A stretch of DNA of 64,000 nucleotides from Helicobacter canis (GTDB lineage Bacteria > Campylobacterota > Campylobacteria > Campylobacterales > Helicobacteraceae): the NCBI RefSeq assembly GCF_008693005.1, contig NZ_VXKE01000014.1, positions 1-64,000 on the forward strand. The letters are read 5' to 3'. Position 1 is the stretch's first letter, and each line of letters starts with the position of its first letter. The notes under the pieces are model-generated. The model was not told the origin of the DNA. It worked only from the letters and a program-made list of their open reading frames with translations, and did no database searches. Shown in pieces: positions 1-8,088 of this stretch. A program made the translations under genes and the position numbers.

Positions 1-106
1 TATAGGTGGTAGAATCTTTTTTAACACTCAATGCTTTTAAAATATGAAACACTGCCCACACAATAGGCAAAAAGCAAAAGATAAAGAGATAGGAGTTAAA
101 GAGCAT
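1..106 (-). CDS. MBOAT family O-acyltransferase (AlgI-like), N-terminal part only
   Basis: The gene runs off the left edge, so only the first 35 residues are visible. They begin MLFNSYLFIFCFLPIVWAVF, which closely matches the usual start of membrane-bound O-acyltransferases of the AlgI/PatA group, proteins that move acetyl groups onto polysaccharide or peptidoglycan. The ATG at 106 is preceded by AAAGGA at a suitable distance and lies inside the end of trpD, overlapping it by 11 bases, so it is probably co-transcribed from the trp genes. The first helix is strongly hydrophobic, as expected for a membrane protein. The family call rests on the N-terminus alone; substrate cannot be inferred. Confidence 0.75.
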   Translation of the reverse strand, partial: MLFNSYLFIFCFLPIVWAVFHILKALSVKKDSTTY

Positions 107-1136
107 TTAGGTCCTTTGGTGTGGGGGAGTGGCTGTGGGCGATAAAGGCACTAAGCTTTTCTTGCGCGCTTTTTTGGTCGATCAGCTTGCGGGCTAGGTA
201 GAATCCATCTCGCATAGATTCTGCCTTGTTGGCGATGTAGAGTGCTGCGCCGGCATTTAGGCAAGTGGCGTTGTATCTAGCCCCCCTGTCTTGCCCGCTA
301 AAAATCTCTTGGATAATGCGTGCGTTTGTGCCTTTGTCTCCGCCTTGTAATGCGTCTTTATCGCAAAGCTCTAGCCCAAACTCTTCAGGGTTAAAAATGT
401 AGGATCGTATAGCACTTTCATTGATTTCACAGATTCTAGTAGGCGCGCTTAGGGAGATTTCATCAAGGCTATCTTGCCCATAGACGACCATTCCGCGCTT
501 CACACCTAGATTTCTCATCACCTGTGCTAGCGGCTCGCATAAGCTCTCATCATACACACCCATAAGCTGCAAGCTAGCTCCAGCTGGGTTGCTCAAAGGT
601 CCTAGGATATTAAAAATCGTGCGGATTCCTAGCTGCTTGCGCACAGGGGCGACATAGCGCATAGCGATATGATAATTTTGCGCAAACAAAAAGCAAATCC
701 CAATTTCTTCTAAAAGCCTTTGCGCACGCTCTTTATCAAGCATAATATTTACTCCAAGCTCTTCTAGCACATCAGCAGAGCCACATTGTGAAGAGGCAGA
801 GCGGTTGCCGTGCTTGGCGACTTTCGCCCCACCTGCTGCGCTTACAATGGCACTAGCAGTGGAGATGTTAAAGGAGTTTGAGCCATCACCCCCTGTGCCT
901 ACAATCTCTAGCACTTCCATATTGTGCAGCAAGCGCACGCAGTGCTCGCGCAAGGATTCTGCGCACGCGGTGATCTCATCGATACTCTCGCCCTTTAAGG
1001 CAAGGGCTGTAAGAAAAGCAGCGATTTGAATGTCGCTAGCTTCTTGGCTCATAATCTCGTCCATCGCTTGCTTTGCCTGCGTGTAGGTCAGTGTTTGCCC
1101 CTTGGCTAGGGCGATTATAGAGTCTTTAATCATCAT
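96..1136 (-). CDS. trpD: Anthranilate phosphoribosyltransferase
   Basis: TrpD joins anthranilate to PRPP, the second step of tryptophan synthesis. The 346 residues are normal for the family. The PRPP-binding glycine loop GTGGDGSNSFN is at about residues 80-90 and the KHGNRS anthranilate/PRPP motif follows near residue 108. The N-terminus is the usual helical dimerisation domain. It is not fused to TrpG, unlike in enterobacteria. The start overlaps the trpG stop (two consecutive ATG codons at 1136 and 1133), so translation is likely coupled. It is the third gene of a trpE-trpG-trpD operon on the minus strand. Confidence 0.96.
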   Translation of the reverse strand: MMIKDSIIALAKGQTLTYTQAKQAMDEIMSQEASDIQIAAFLTALALKGESIDEITACAESLREHCVRLLHNMEVLEIVGTGGDGSNSFNISTASAIVSAAGGAKVAKHGNRSASSQCGSADVLEELGVNIMLDKERAQRLLEEIGICFLFAQNYHIAMRYVAPVRKQLGIRTIFNILGPLSNPAGASLQLMGVYDESLCEPLAQVMRNLGVKRGMVVYGQDSLDEISLSAPTRICEINESAIRSYIFNPEEFGLELCDKDALQGGDKGTNARIIQEIFSGQDRGARYNATCLNAGAALYIANKAESMRDGFYLARKLIDQKSAQEKLSAFIAHSHSPTPKDLNAL

Positions 1137-1726
1137 ATCCCCTTATGTGCGATCGCTAGGAAGTTTTGGATAATCACTGCGCCCTTAGGCGTTAGGATAG
1201 ATTCTGGGTGGAACTGCACGCCATAGGTAGGGTAGTGTTTATGTGCTAGAGCCATAATCATAGAATCTGCCTCACCCATTATCTCAAGTGTCTTCCCAAG
1301 GGCGACAAGCTCGCTGCCTAGCTCTAAAGCACACAAAGAGTGATAGCGCGCCACTTCAATATGTCTAGGCAGATTGGCAAAAAGCGGGCTTGCGGTGTCG
1401 ATTTCTATGGTGTCTTGCTTGCCGTGCATAAGCTTTGGCGCGCTGCCTACCTTGCCACCAAAGGCTTCACAAATCGCCTGATGTCCTAGGCACACGCCAA
1501 GTATGGGGATATGCGGGGCAAAGGCGCGGATCGCATCAATGCAGATCCCAGCGTCTTTAGGGGCTTTGGGACCCGGGGAGATGATGATGGCTTGCGGGGA
1601 TTTGGCTTGTATGTCTTGCAGGGAAATTTTGTCGTTGCGATGGACTTCTATGTGCGCTCCTTGTGCGCAAAGAAGCTGGTAGAGATTGTAAGAGAAGCTA
1701 TCGTAATTATCAAGTAAAAGGATCAT
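1133..1726 (-). CDS. trpG: Anthranilate synthase component II (glutamine amidotransferase)
   Basis: A class I glutamine amidotransferase of 197 residues that supplies ammonia to TrpE. The nucleophile cysteine is in GVCLGHQ (Cys79), and the partner His/Glu are in FHPES near residue 172. The start ATG at 1726 has AAGGAG just upstream. It lies between trpE (9-base gap) and trpD (overlap). A PabA role in folate synthesis is possible, but the position between trpE and trpD favours TrpG; some bacteria use one protein for both. Confidence 0.95.
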   Translation of the reverse strand: MILLLDNYDSFSYNLYQLLCAQGAHIEVHRNDKISLQDIQAKSPQAIIISPGPKAPKDAGICIDAIRAFAPHIPILGVCLGHQAICEAFGGKVGSAPKLMHGKQDTIEIDTASPLFANLPRHIEVARYHSLCALELGSELVALGKTLEIMGEADSMIMALAHKHYPTYGVQFHPESILTPKGAVIIQNFLAIAHKGI

Positions 1727-1735
1727 TCTAGCTCC

Positions 1736-3304
1736 TTAATTAAGCCCAGCATTTGCTAGCTCTAAGGCTTGGATAATGGCTTGCGCTTTGTTTTGCAGCT
1801 CTTGCCACTCGGCATTCTCATTGCTCTCATAAACAATCCCAGCCCCAGAGCGCACGAAGATTCTATTGCCCCTTTTATACACAAGGCGGATAGCGATACA
1901 AGTGTCCATATTGCCAGAGAAGTCTAGGTAGCCTATCGCCCCACCATAAATCCCACGATTGCCAGCTTTAGCGATTTCTTCTAGCTCATAGATAATCTCA
2001 CACGCGCGGATTTTAGGCGCACCAGAGAGTGTGCCAGCTGGCAAAATCGCTTCAAGTGCGCTTAGGGCGTCTTGATCACTATCAAGGCGTGCGCGGATCG
2101 TAGAAGAGAGGTGCATAATGTGAGAGTATTTGACAATTTGCTTATACTGCGCGACTTCTACGCTGCCAATTTGCGCCACACGCCCCATATCATTGCGCGA
2201 GAGATCTACTAGCATATTATGCTCGCTCAATTCTTTCTCATCGCGTAAAAGCTCTTGCTCTAAATGCACATCTTCTTGCTCATCTGCTCCGCGTGGGCGT
2301 GAGCCTGCAAGTGGATAGGTATAAAGTGTGCCAGAATCTAAGCGCACAAGCGTCTCAGGCGATGCCCCGGTGATTTCTAGCTCACTGCTAGAGAGATAGA
2401 ACATATAAGGAGATGGGTTGCTTGTGCGCAGCACGCGATAGACATCAAAGAGCGAGCCGCTAGCTTTAGCTTGCATAGGGTTTGATAGCACTACTTGGAA
2501 AATATCGCCTTGCTTGATATAGTGCTTGGCGGTGTGGATTTTGTGGCTAAATTGCTCCTTGCTAAAGTAGCGTTTAAGCGGGGATTCTAGCTTAAAGGGT
2601 GCGAATGCCTTGCTAGCGTTGCTTGCCTGATACAAAATATGCGCGATAGAATCTAGCTTGTGTTTGGCTTGTGTAAGGCTAGATTCTAGCTCTGCTAGAT
2701 TGATGTTGGTAATGAGCAAGAGCTTTTGGCGCAAATGGTCAAAGACTATGGTGTGCAAAAAAAGCATAAGATGCAAATCATCGCTAGAATCTAGCTCCCA
2801 ATCATCATCATCGCTAGATTCTGGGCTTTTTGGCGCGGGGAAGTCAAGGCTGCTCTCCATATAGCGGATAGACTCATAGGCAAAATACCCCACAAGCCCA
2901 CCGGTGAAAGGTGGCATATCCCTAAGCTTTGGGGATTTGTAGCGCGCTAGAATGGCGCGCAAGATGGCTTTAGGATCGCCGCTAAAGGTGATAGAGTCGC
3001 CATCTTGCACGCTAGGGCTTGGAGCAAGGGCGCGTAAGGAGGGGTCTTTGGTAGTGAGTGTGATCTCTCTTCTGCTAGCGCGCACTTGCGCACTTGGCTC
3101 AAAACCTAGGAAGCTGTATCGCCCGCGGTTGTTTGGGTCTTGCATAGATTCTAGGAGGAAGGCTTCTTTAGAGTGGGCTTTAAGCGCGCGCAGGGCAAGG
3201 ATTGGCGTGATGAAATCTGCATAGAGCTCTTTTGCTACTGGGATATGTGTGTAGCCTTGCTTGGCTAGATTCTGTGCTTGTGTGAGATCTAAACTAGGAA
3301 ACAT
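1736..3304 (-). CDS. trpE: Anthranilate synthase component I
   Basis: TrpE converts chorismate and ammonia to anthranilate. I prefer the ATG at 3304 (522 residues) to the TTG at 3310, because the AAAGG ribosome site then has normal spacing. The N-terminal region carries the regulatory Trp-binding fold; the chorismate-binding domain fills about residues 240-515, with GDIFQVVLS, AGTLSGAPK and the terminal GAGIV. A low-complexity acidic loop at about residues 160-185 (runs of Asp and Ser) is encoded by several copies of the TAGAWTCTA word. A -10 box lies at 3343-3348, leaving a leader too short for an attenuator. Confidence 0.95.
   Translation of the reverse strand: MFPSLDLTQAQNLAKQGYTHIPVAKELYADFITPILALRALKAHSKEAFLLESMQDPNNRGRYSFLGFEPSAQVRASRREITLTTKDPSLRALAPSPSVQDGDSITFSGDPKAILRAILARYKSPKLRDMPPFTGGLVGYFAYESIRYMESSLDFPAPKSPESSDDDDWELDSSDDLHLMLFLHTIVFDHLRQKLLLITNINLAELESSLTQAKHKLDSIAHILYQASNASKAFAPFKLESPLKRYFSKEQFSHKIHTAKHYIKQGDIFQVVLSNPMQAKASGSLFDVYRVLRTSNPSPYMFYLSSSELEITGASPETLVRLDSGTLYTYPLAGSRPRGADEQEDVHLEQELLRDEKELSEHNMLVDLSRNDMGRVAQIGSVEVAQYKQIVKYSHIMHLSSTIRARLDSDQDALSALEAILPAGTLSGAPKIRACEIIYELEEIAKAGNRGIYGGAIGYLDFSGNMDTCIAIRLVYKRGNRIFVRSGAGIVYESNENAEWQELQNKAQAIIQALELANAGLN
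2647..2822. repeat. Dense cluster of the TAGAWTCTA highly iterated word (example)
   Basis: Four copies of the dispersed word lie within 176 bases inside trpE: 2647-2655, 2679-2689, 2784-2794 and 2814-2822. Both versions occur (centre A and centre T), and two are the full 11-base form CTAGAWTCTAG. They are read in the trpE frame as Leu-Asp-Ser or Leu-Glu-Ser in poorly conserved parts of the protein. This is listed as a representative of a family spread over the whole window. Confidence 0.85.
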
Positions 3305-3342
3305 TCCCAACCTTTGTGGCGATATGGCATAGTGGATCGCGG

Positions 3343-3348
3343 ATTATA
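3343..3348 (-). promoter_or_regulatory. -10 box of the trpEGD operon
   Basis: A perfect TATAAT on the minus strand, about 38 bases upstream of the trpE ATG. No good -35 hexamer is evident, which is common for the Helicobacter housekeeping sigma factor. Transcription would begin near 3336, giving a leader of about 30 bases without room for a Trp leader peptide or attenuator. Confidence 0.6.
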
Positions 3349-3433
3349 ACAAACACTACATTAGTATTAGGCAAGTGGATTTGCTAACCCTAGGGCTTGT
3401 GGTAGAGATTGCCTAGAGATTTGTAAAATATGC

Positions 3434-3439
3434 TATAAT
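3434..3439 (+). promoter_or_regulatory. Extended -10 box of the tRNA-Ser gene
   Basis: TATAAT preceded by TGC, an extended -10 element (TGn-TATAAT). It lies 25 bases before the mature 5' end of the tRNA, leaving a short 5' leader for RNase P to remove. Confidence 0.7.
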
Positions 3440-3464
3440 GTGCGCTTCTTTCATAGTAGCACAT

Positions 3465-3552
3465 AGAGAGGTGTCCGAGTGGTTGAAGGAGCACGCCTGG
3501 AACGCGTGTAAGGTGCAAGCCTTCGAGGGTTCGAATCCCTTCCTCTCTGCCA
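3465..3552 (+). tRNA. tRNA-Ser (anticodon GGA)
   Basis: An 88-base class II tRNA. The acceptor arms AGAGAGG (3465-3471) and CCTCTCT (3542-3548) pair perfectly, followed by G and an encoded CCA. The anticodon stem CACGC/GCGTG encloses loop CTGGAAC, giving anticodon GGA, which reads UCC/UCU serine codons. A long variable arm and a TTCGAAT T-loop are present, as expected for serine tRNAs. It has its own promoter and stands alone between trpE and the TonB receptor gene. Confidence 0.95.
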
Positions 3553-3588
3553 CGATACTACTTTATCCACGACTTTAGATTCTATCTC

Positions 3589-5676
3589 CTAAAACTGATA
3601 GCCTACTTCAAATCGCGCATCAATCCCCGGATTTGGCATAGCTCGCCGCACGCTAGAATCTAAGCTTTCCATCGCCTCGTTTTTAAAGGGACTTGTTTGG
3701 GCGATGTAGAAGGTGTTGAAAATATTATTGACACTTAGGCGCAGTGATAGCCGCTTCTCTCCCAAAGGCTCCCAATTTATGTAGAGATTATGCACGCTAT
3801 ATCCGGCTTTGTCGATGAAGCCTATTTGGTCGTTGTAAATATCATAGCCTTTGTATTTCACGCGCTGGGTGAATTGACTAAGCCAAGCAAAGCGCAGATG
3901 ATAGCGCGGAAACTCATACTGCAAAGAGAGATTATAAATAATCCCAGATACCGCGCCTAGCTCATAAGTATCTTGCAGTAAATAGCCCTTATAAGTGGGG
4001 AAGCTCTGCGCGATAGAAGCATAGGAGCTAAAGCCTTTGTAGTCTGCGCCCACACCGCCTTCATAGCCAAAGACTTCAATGGGGGCGTGCATATTCTGTC
4101 GTAAGCCGCCGTGGCTATGAGGCTCGCCGGGCGTGTGGATATGGTCGCTGTGGTCGTGGTCGTGGGCATAGCTATTGATAAAGTCTCCAAGCCTAGAGTA
4201 ATACCCAGCCACACGCGCGCAAAAGATACTGCCACTATAATCTGCATTTAGCTCGATATTTTGGATAGATTCTGGTCGCAGATTTTTGTGGATTAGCACA
4301 TCTTTATCACCTAGTAGTGTCGCATCACCGGGTATAGCCCCCCTTGTGAGATAGGCATAGCTTGCGCGCAAGCTTAGTGTGCTTGTGGGGAGATAAGTGA
4401 TACTAGCAGCTGGGGAGAAGCCTTGAGTTAGGTGGGTTTGGTTGTTTTTATCAAAATAGTTAAACACATCATAGCGGCTTTGCACGCCAAGCACCCAATG
4501 CTCGCTTGGCGTATAGGTTGTTTTAACAAAGCCGCCATAGATATGCCCGCTCTCTTTCGCGCGGTTTATGGCATCTTTTGGTGCGGCGGTATCAGCGACA
4601 AACACACCTTGATAGTTTAGCCCATACTCTAGGTCAAGCACGCTAAATTGATTGCTTAGGGCTAGATTGTAGCCGACATTGCTAAAGGCGATGTTTTTCT
4701 CCCCGACTTCGTGGTGGTCGTTTGTGCTTGTTTGAGACAGGGGCTTAAGGTAAAGGGAGCGTTGGTTGAAGTAGAGATTAGTGCGCACTTGTGTGGAGCT
4801 AGGCTTGGCACTATCGGCTTGGCGTGTAAAGCCTAAGGTGGCGGTGTGGTTGTAGTTAGTATGGGCAAACAGCGTTACATTTCTCTCTGCTAAATTGGTG
4901 GCAAAAGGCGCAGTGGAAGTTTCATTAAGCCCATTGTAGGAGAGTGTTAGGGTGTTGCGCTCGCTTAGTCGCTGATTGAGCTTAAACAATAGGCTTTTGT
5001 TGTTATTAGCAGAGCCTTGCACCCACTGCCCATCGCCCGCAGAAAAGCCTAGGATATTTGTCCAATTTGCCCATAGGAGCGCATCGGTATTCTTTAGCGC
5101 GAAAAATCCAGCCAAGTGCGTTTTAAAGCCTTGGTTGCTATAGCCGCCAAGCCCCACTAGCGCGCCATATTTCTGCCCATCTCGCAAGAAGTCGCGCGCA
5201 TCTTTTGTGCGGATACTCATAGACCCTGCTAGCGCGCCTGCTCCCATATAGGCATCTGGCGTGCCTTTTTGGACGGAAATGTCTTTGATCATCATAGGAT
5301 CGATAGTGATGTTGCCTTGGTGGTGGAAGAGGTTGCCATATTGGCTGGCATTATCGATATTGACACTATAAAGCCTATCTTCAAGCCCCCTTATATAGAC
5401 CTTTTGTGCTGTGGTGGTAGCCCCGCCCACACTCACACTAGAATCTAGCGCGAACACATCGCGCAAGCTTGTAGCTTGGCGAGATTGCAGGCTTTTGGCA
5501 TCGATGGTGGTGGTGTTGGCGTATTCGTGATCTCTTGCAGACTCTCTGCTAGCTTGGGCATAGATGGGGTCAAGAGTCTTTTGCTCTGCGGGCTTTGGTG
5601 GAGCTTGCTCCTGTGTGGCTTGGGCGTGGAGCGTGTAGGCTAGAGAGCTTGCTACTAGTAGGGGAAATAGACGCAT
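3589..5676 (-). CDS. TonB-dependent outer-membrane receptor with His-rich loop (probable metal receptor)
   Basis: A 695-residue gated beta-barrel receptor that would import a metal complex through the outer membrane using TonB energy. A signal peptide (about residues 1-20) is followed by a plug domain (about 55-160; YIRGLEDRLYSVNIDN) and a 22-strand-type barrel ending in an aromatic residue (GYQF). A His/Asp-rich loop lies at about residues 505-525 (HDHDHSDHIH), as in zinc receptors such as ZnuD and some nickel receptors. It is transcribed divergently from a Fur-family regulator, which suggests control by it. AAGGA precedes the ATG. Zinc is my preferred substrate; nickel or copper remain possible. 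Confidence 0.85.
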   Translation of the reverse strand: MRLFPLLVASSLAYTLHAQATQEQAPPKPAEQKTLDPIYAQASRESARDHEYANTTTIDAKSLQSRQATSLRDVFALDSSVSVGGATTTAQKVYIRGLEDRLYSVNIDNASQYGNLFHHQGNITIDPMMIKDISVQKGTPDAYMGAGALAGSMSIRTKDARDFLRDGQKYGALVGLGGYSNQGFKTHLAGFFALKNTDALLWANWTNILGFSAGDGQWVQGSANNNKSLLFKLNQRLSERNTLTLSYNGLNETSTAPFATNLAERNVTLFAHTNYNHTATLGFTRQADSAKPSSTQVRTNLYFNQRSLYLKPLSQTSTNDHHEVGEKNIAFSNVGYNLALSNQFSVLDLEYGLNYQGVFVADTAAPKDAINRAKESGHIYGGFVKTTYTPSEHWVLGVQSRYDVFNYFDKNNQTHLTQGFSPAASITYLPTSTLSLRASYAYLTRGAIPGDATLLGDKDVLIHKNLRPESIQNIELNADYSGSIFCARVAGYYSRLGDFINSYAHDHDHSDHIHTPGEPHSHGGLRQNMHAPIEVFGYEGGVGADYKGFSSYASIAQSFPTYKGYLLQDTYELGAVSGIIYNLSLQYEFPRYHLRFAWLSQFTQRVKYKGYDIYNDQIGFIDKAGYSVHNLYINWEPLGEKRLSLRLSVNNIFNTFYIAQTSPFKNEAMESLDSSVRRAMPNPGIDARFEVGYQF

Positions 5677-5733
5677 AATGATCCTTTGCTAATGATTTGT
5701 TTGATGGATAATTGCAAATAATTTTACTTAAAA

Positions 5734-5744
5734 CAACTTAGTTG
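5734..5744. promoter_or_regulatory. Palindrome CAACT-T-AGTTG, candidate Zur/Fur operator
   Basis: An 11-base inverted repeat with a single central base in the AT-rich divergent region between the TonB receptor and the Fur-family regulator. It sits near the expected promoter of the receptor gene (TAAAAT follows on the minus strand). It does not match the classical Fur or Zur boxes, so the assignment rests on position and symmetry only. Confidence 0.35.
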
Positions 5745-5821
5745 CATATTAAAAATATAGTTGTGTGCTAGAATCTACATTGCAAAGAAGCATAGCATTA
5801 TCTCATTTGCCACTTATAGGC

Positions 5822-5827
5822 TATAAT
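5822..5827 (+). promoter_or_regulatory. -10 box of the Fur-family regulator gene
   Basis: TATAAT followed by a G, so it contains the ATG at 5826. Because a -10 box cannot lie inside its own coding region here, it argues that the gene starts at the later ATG at 5856, which has AAGGCGAG before it. Confidence 0.6.
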
Positions 5828-5855
5828 GCTTTATCTTAAAACCACAAGGCGAGCA

Positions 5856-6209
5856 ATGGACGCTGTGCAACTGCTGCGAGAGCATCATATCCATATCACA
5901 GATTTGCGCTTAGAAATGCTTGAGATTCTACTGAAAGCAAAGCAGCCATTAAGCTTTGAGAGCTTCGCAATACAGGCAAACAAAACGACCTTCTATCGCA
6001 ATATGGAGCTCTTTGAGCAAAGCGGGATTGTAAGCAAGAGTGAAATGCAGGGCAAGTTTTTCTACGAGCTAGCTGATATGGCAAAGGCGCATTTTGTTTG
6101 TGATGTGTGCAAGGAGATTAAAGACTTCGAGCTGCCTCCCATTAAAGGCAAGGTCAAAAGTGTCGTGGTAAAAGGTGTGTGTGAAGAGTGCGATACACCA
6201 GAATCCTAG
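5856..6209 (+). CDS. Fur-family metal-responsive regulator, probably Zur
   Basis: A 117-residue DNA-binding repressor of the Fur superfamily. The winged helix covers about residues 10-70 (TTFYRNMELFEQSGIV recognition region), followed by a short dimerisation domain with two CxxC pairs (Cys82/Cys85 and Cys109/Cys112), the structural zinc site. It is shorter than typical Fur (about 150) and its C-terminal domain is reduced. The start at 5856 was chosen over 5826 because of the RBS and the overlapping -10 box. Its divergent neighbour, a His-rich TonB receptor, supports zinc or another divalent metal as effector. PerR is less likely. Confidence 0.75.
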   Translation: MDAVQLLREHHIHITDLRLEMLEILLKAKQPLSFESFAIQANKTTFYRNMELFEQSGIVSKSEMQGKFFYELADMAKAHFVCDVCKEIKDFELPPIKGKVKSVVVKGVCEECDTPES

Positions 6210-6320
6210 ATTCTACCTCTCGCTTGCAGGCTAGCAGCTATTAAAGTGGCAAGTTAGATTCTACTCTCTACAATCAAGCCTGCCAAGCCTAGTAGCCCCC
6301 TAGGGCTTGCTAGAATCTAA
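6200..6320. terminator. Inverted iterated words between convergent genes
   Basis: AGAATC-CTA-GATTCT (6200-6214) overlaps the stop codon of the regulator, and a second pair, TTAGATTCTA near 6254 and TAGAATCTAA at 6311-6320, spans the rest of the gap to the convergent dinB-like gene. These can form stem-loops readable in both directions. The terminator function is inferred from position; there are no long U-runs. Confidence 0.4.
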
Positions 6321-6835
6321 ACTCCAAGCATTCCATTAAAGTCATTATCAACCTTGAGTATATCAAGTGCGCAGGCAATCATTCCGCGATGGTGTGTGGC
6401 GTGGTTTAGTATAGCTAGGATAAATTGAAACACAGGCTTTTGCATAGCACCCCACGGGAAGTGGATAGTCTTAATGGCTTTAAAGTCGCTTTCATTGATG
6501 TTTTCAACAATATCTAAAATATAGCTATCTAGCACTTCTCTAGCGGCAAAGAGATTGCTTGTGTCGTTGATGATTTGGGGCTTGAATGCAAAAGGCTCTG
6601 CAAGCATTGCTTCAATCTTTGAAGAGCTAGGAGCTTTGGCACAAAATGCCGAAAAATACTCCTTGAAAAAGCTCGCATCGCCAGCACTATAATGCACCAT
6701 CGTCCCAAGGATTGACTTATAGTATAGTCCCATATCTTTGGTGAGCACATTTTCATCAAGCCCTTCTAGCACGCTTATCATCTTTTTGTTGGCTTCTTGG
6801 TTGTATGTAGCTTGTAGGCGCACGATCTCTTTCAT
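6317..6835 (-). CDS. DinB-family putative metal-dependent protein
   Basis: A 172-residue four-helix-bundle protein of the DinB/YfiT-like group. The metal-binding histidines are visible: one early (MVHYSAG) and a C-terminal HATHHRG. Members include thiol transferases and hydrolases, so the reaction cannot be named. A longer frame begins with TTG at 6880, but the ATG at 6835 has a strong AGGAGA five bases before it and is the likely start. The gene is convergent with the Fur-family regulator and divergent from dapF; no operon partner is evident. Confidence 0.7.
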   Translation of the reverse strand: MKEIVRLQATYNQEANKKMISVLEGLDENVLTKDMGLYYKSILGTMVHYSAGDASFFKEYFSAFCAKAPSSSKIEAMLAEPFAFKPQIINDTSNLFAAREVLDSYILDIVENINESDFKAIKTIHFPWGAMQKPVFQFILAILNHATHHRGMIACALDILKVDNDFNGMLGV

Positions 6836-6936
6836 TAGCTCTCCTTGTATAGTTGTAGGATCTGCTACAATTATGTGCAAGTCTTGTTTAGATTCTGCTT
6901 AAGGGTTTTTGAGACAATCCACACTAAAGGGCGATA

Positions 6937-8079
6937 ATGACTCTCTACAAATACTGCGCTAATGGTAATGACTTCTTGCTCTTCCACACACTTTTTACGC
7001 AAGGAGACTATGCGGATCTAGCGCGCGCGGTGTGTGATCGACATAGCGGCATTGGAGCAGATGGGCTTGTCGCCTTGCTGCCCTTTAGCGATGATGGGAT
7101 CGCTTACCAATGGGACTTCTACAATGCCGATGGCTCGCGCGCAAATATGTGTGGCAATGCTTCGCGCTGCGCGGCACACTATGCCTACAATCTAGGGCTA
7201 GCCCCTAGGGATCATAGCTTCATCACGCACTCTAGTATGCAAGCACAAGTGATTAAAGTGCGTGTAAATGGGCAAATCGTCTCTAGCAATCTTGGGCTAT
7301 ATCGCAATCTTTTTGCCCTAAGCGCGCTACCTAGTAATGCAGTGCAAAAGCTAGATTCTACCTATCTGCCCACAAGCTTGCTTGATGCGGCAAGGTGGTT
7401 TTACATCGATACGGGTGTGCCACATTTGGTGTGCTTTGTGCAGGATTTAGCCCTTGTTAGAGAATCTAGCGCGGCTACAAAGGCGTTTATGCAAGAGCTG
7501 CGCAAGAGCTTTAATGCTAATGTCAATCTAGCATACGCCAAGCACAGCGATGAAATTTACCTAGCTACTTATGAGCGGGGAGTAGAGGACATCACACTTG
7601 CGTGCGGGACAGGTATGGCAGCGACTTTGCTTGTGGGGTATAAGGTGTATGGGCTAGAATCTAGCGCGAGCTTGGTGCCGCCAAGTGGGGATAGGCTAAG
7701 GCTATGGTGCGAACCCTTTGTCAAAGGGGATTCGGCTTTGGGTAGTCATAGCGGCGATTTAGCAAAATTTAGGGCAACCGCAGACCTCAAGTCTTGCTCT
7801 ACCCTAAATTTTGCTAAAAGCCTCACTAGCAATACCGCAATTCCTAGAATCCTAGAAAAACACAAACAGGCTGGGCGTGAAAAATCCTGCCGCAAGCATT
7901 TAGGGCTAGAATCGCAAAGCGAAGAGAAGAGTCCAATGCCAAAAGTAGATTCTAGTGGCAAGCTCCCTACTCTAGCACATATCAATGAGCTAGAATCTAA
8001 AGCCTACTCTGGCGATATGGAAGTGTTTTTAGAAGGGGAAGTGCGATGTGTGGCAGTATGTCAAACTTGCTATGATTAA
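6937..8079 (+). CDS. dapF: Diaminopimelate epimerase with an internal insertion
   Basis: DapF interconverts LL- and meso-diaminopimelate for lysine and peptidoglycan. Both catalytic cysteines are present: Cys72 in MCGNASRC and one near residue 223 in ACGTGMA. At 380 residues it is about 90-100 longer than usual. The extra material is a low-complexity block (about residues 273-358) between the two halves of the last beta sheet. The conserved sequence resumes with SGDMEVFLEGEV. The block contains a 17-base perfect inverted repeat in the DNA and is flanked by a GGCGAT direct repeat. The gene is followed after 9 bases by the PseH-PseI fusion. Confidence 0.9.
   Translation: MTLYKYCANGNDFLLFHTLFTQGDYADLARAVCDRHSGIGADGLVALLPFSDDGIAYQWDFYNADGSRANMCGNASRCAAHYAYNLGLAPRDHSFITHSSMQAQVIKVRVNGQIVSSNLGLYRNLFALSALPSNAVQKLDSTYLPTSLLDAARWFYIDTGVPHLVCFVQDLALVRESSAATKAFMQELRKSFNANVNLAYAKHSDEIYLATYERGVEDITLACGTGMAATLLVGYKVYGLESSASLVPPSGDRLRLWCEPFVKGDSALGSHSGDLAKFRATADLKSCSTLNFAKSLTSNTAIPRILEKHKQAGREKSCRKHLGLESQSEEKSPMPKVDSSGKLPTLAHINELESKAYSGDMEVFLEGEVRCVAVCQTCYD
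7753..8016 (+). repeat. In-frame palindromic insertion inside dapF
   Basis: Direct repeats GGCGAT at 7753-7758 and 8011-8016 bound 258 bases (86 codons) not expected in DapF. Inside are perfect inverted arms of 17 bases, 7758-7774 and 7802-7818, separated by 27 bases. Removing one repeat plus the insert would rejoin SGD-MEVFLEGE and give a normal-length enzyme of 294 residues. No other copy was noticed in the window. Confidence 0.6.
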
Positions 8080-8088
8080 GGGGAGATT

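Noticed and set aside
3311-3420. Possible trp attenuator before trpE
   Set aside because: The -10 box at 3343-3348 leaves a leader of about 30 bases, with no Trp codons and no terminator-like stem.
6836-6880. TTG start for the DinB-like gene
   Set aside because: The ATG at 6835 has AGGAGA at ideal spacing; the extra 15 residues do not look like the family N-terminus.
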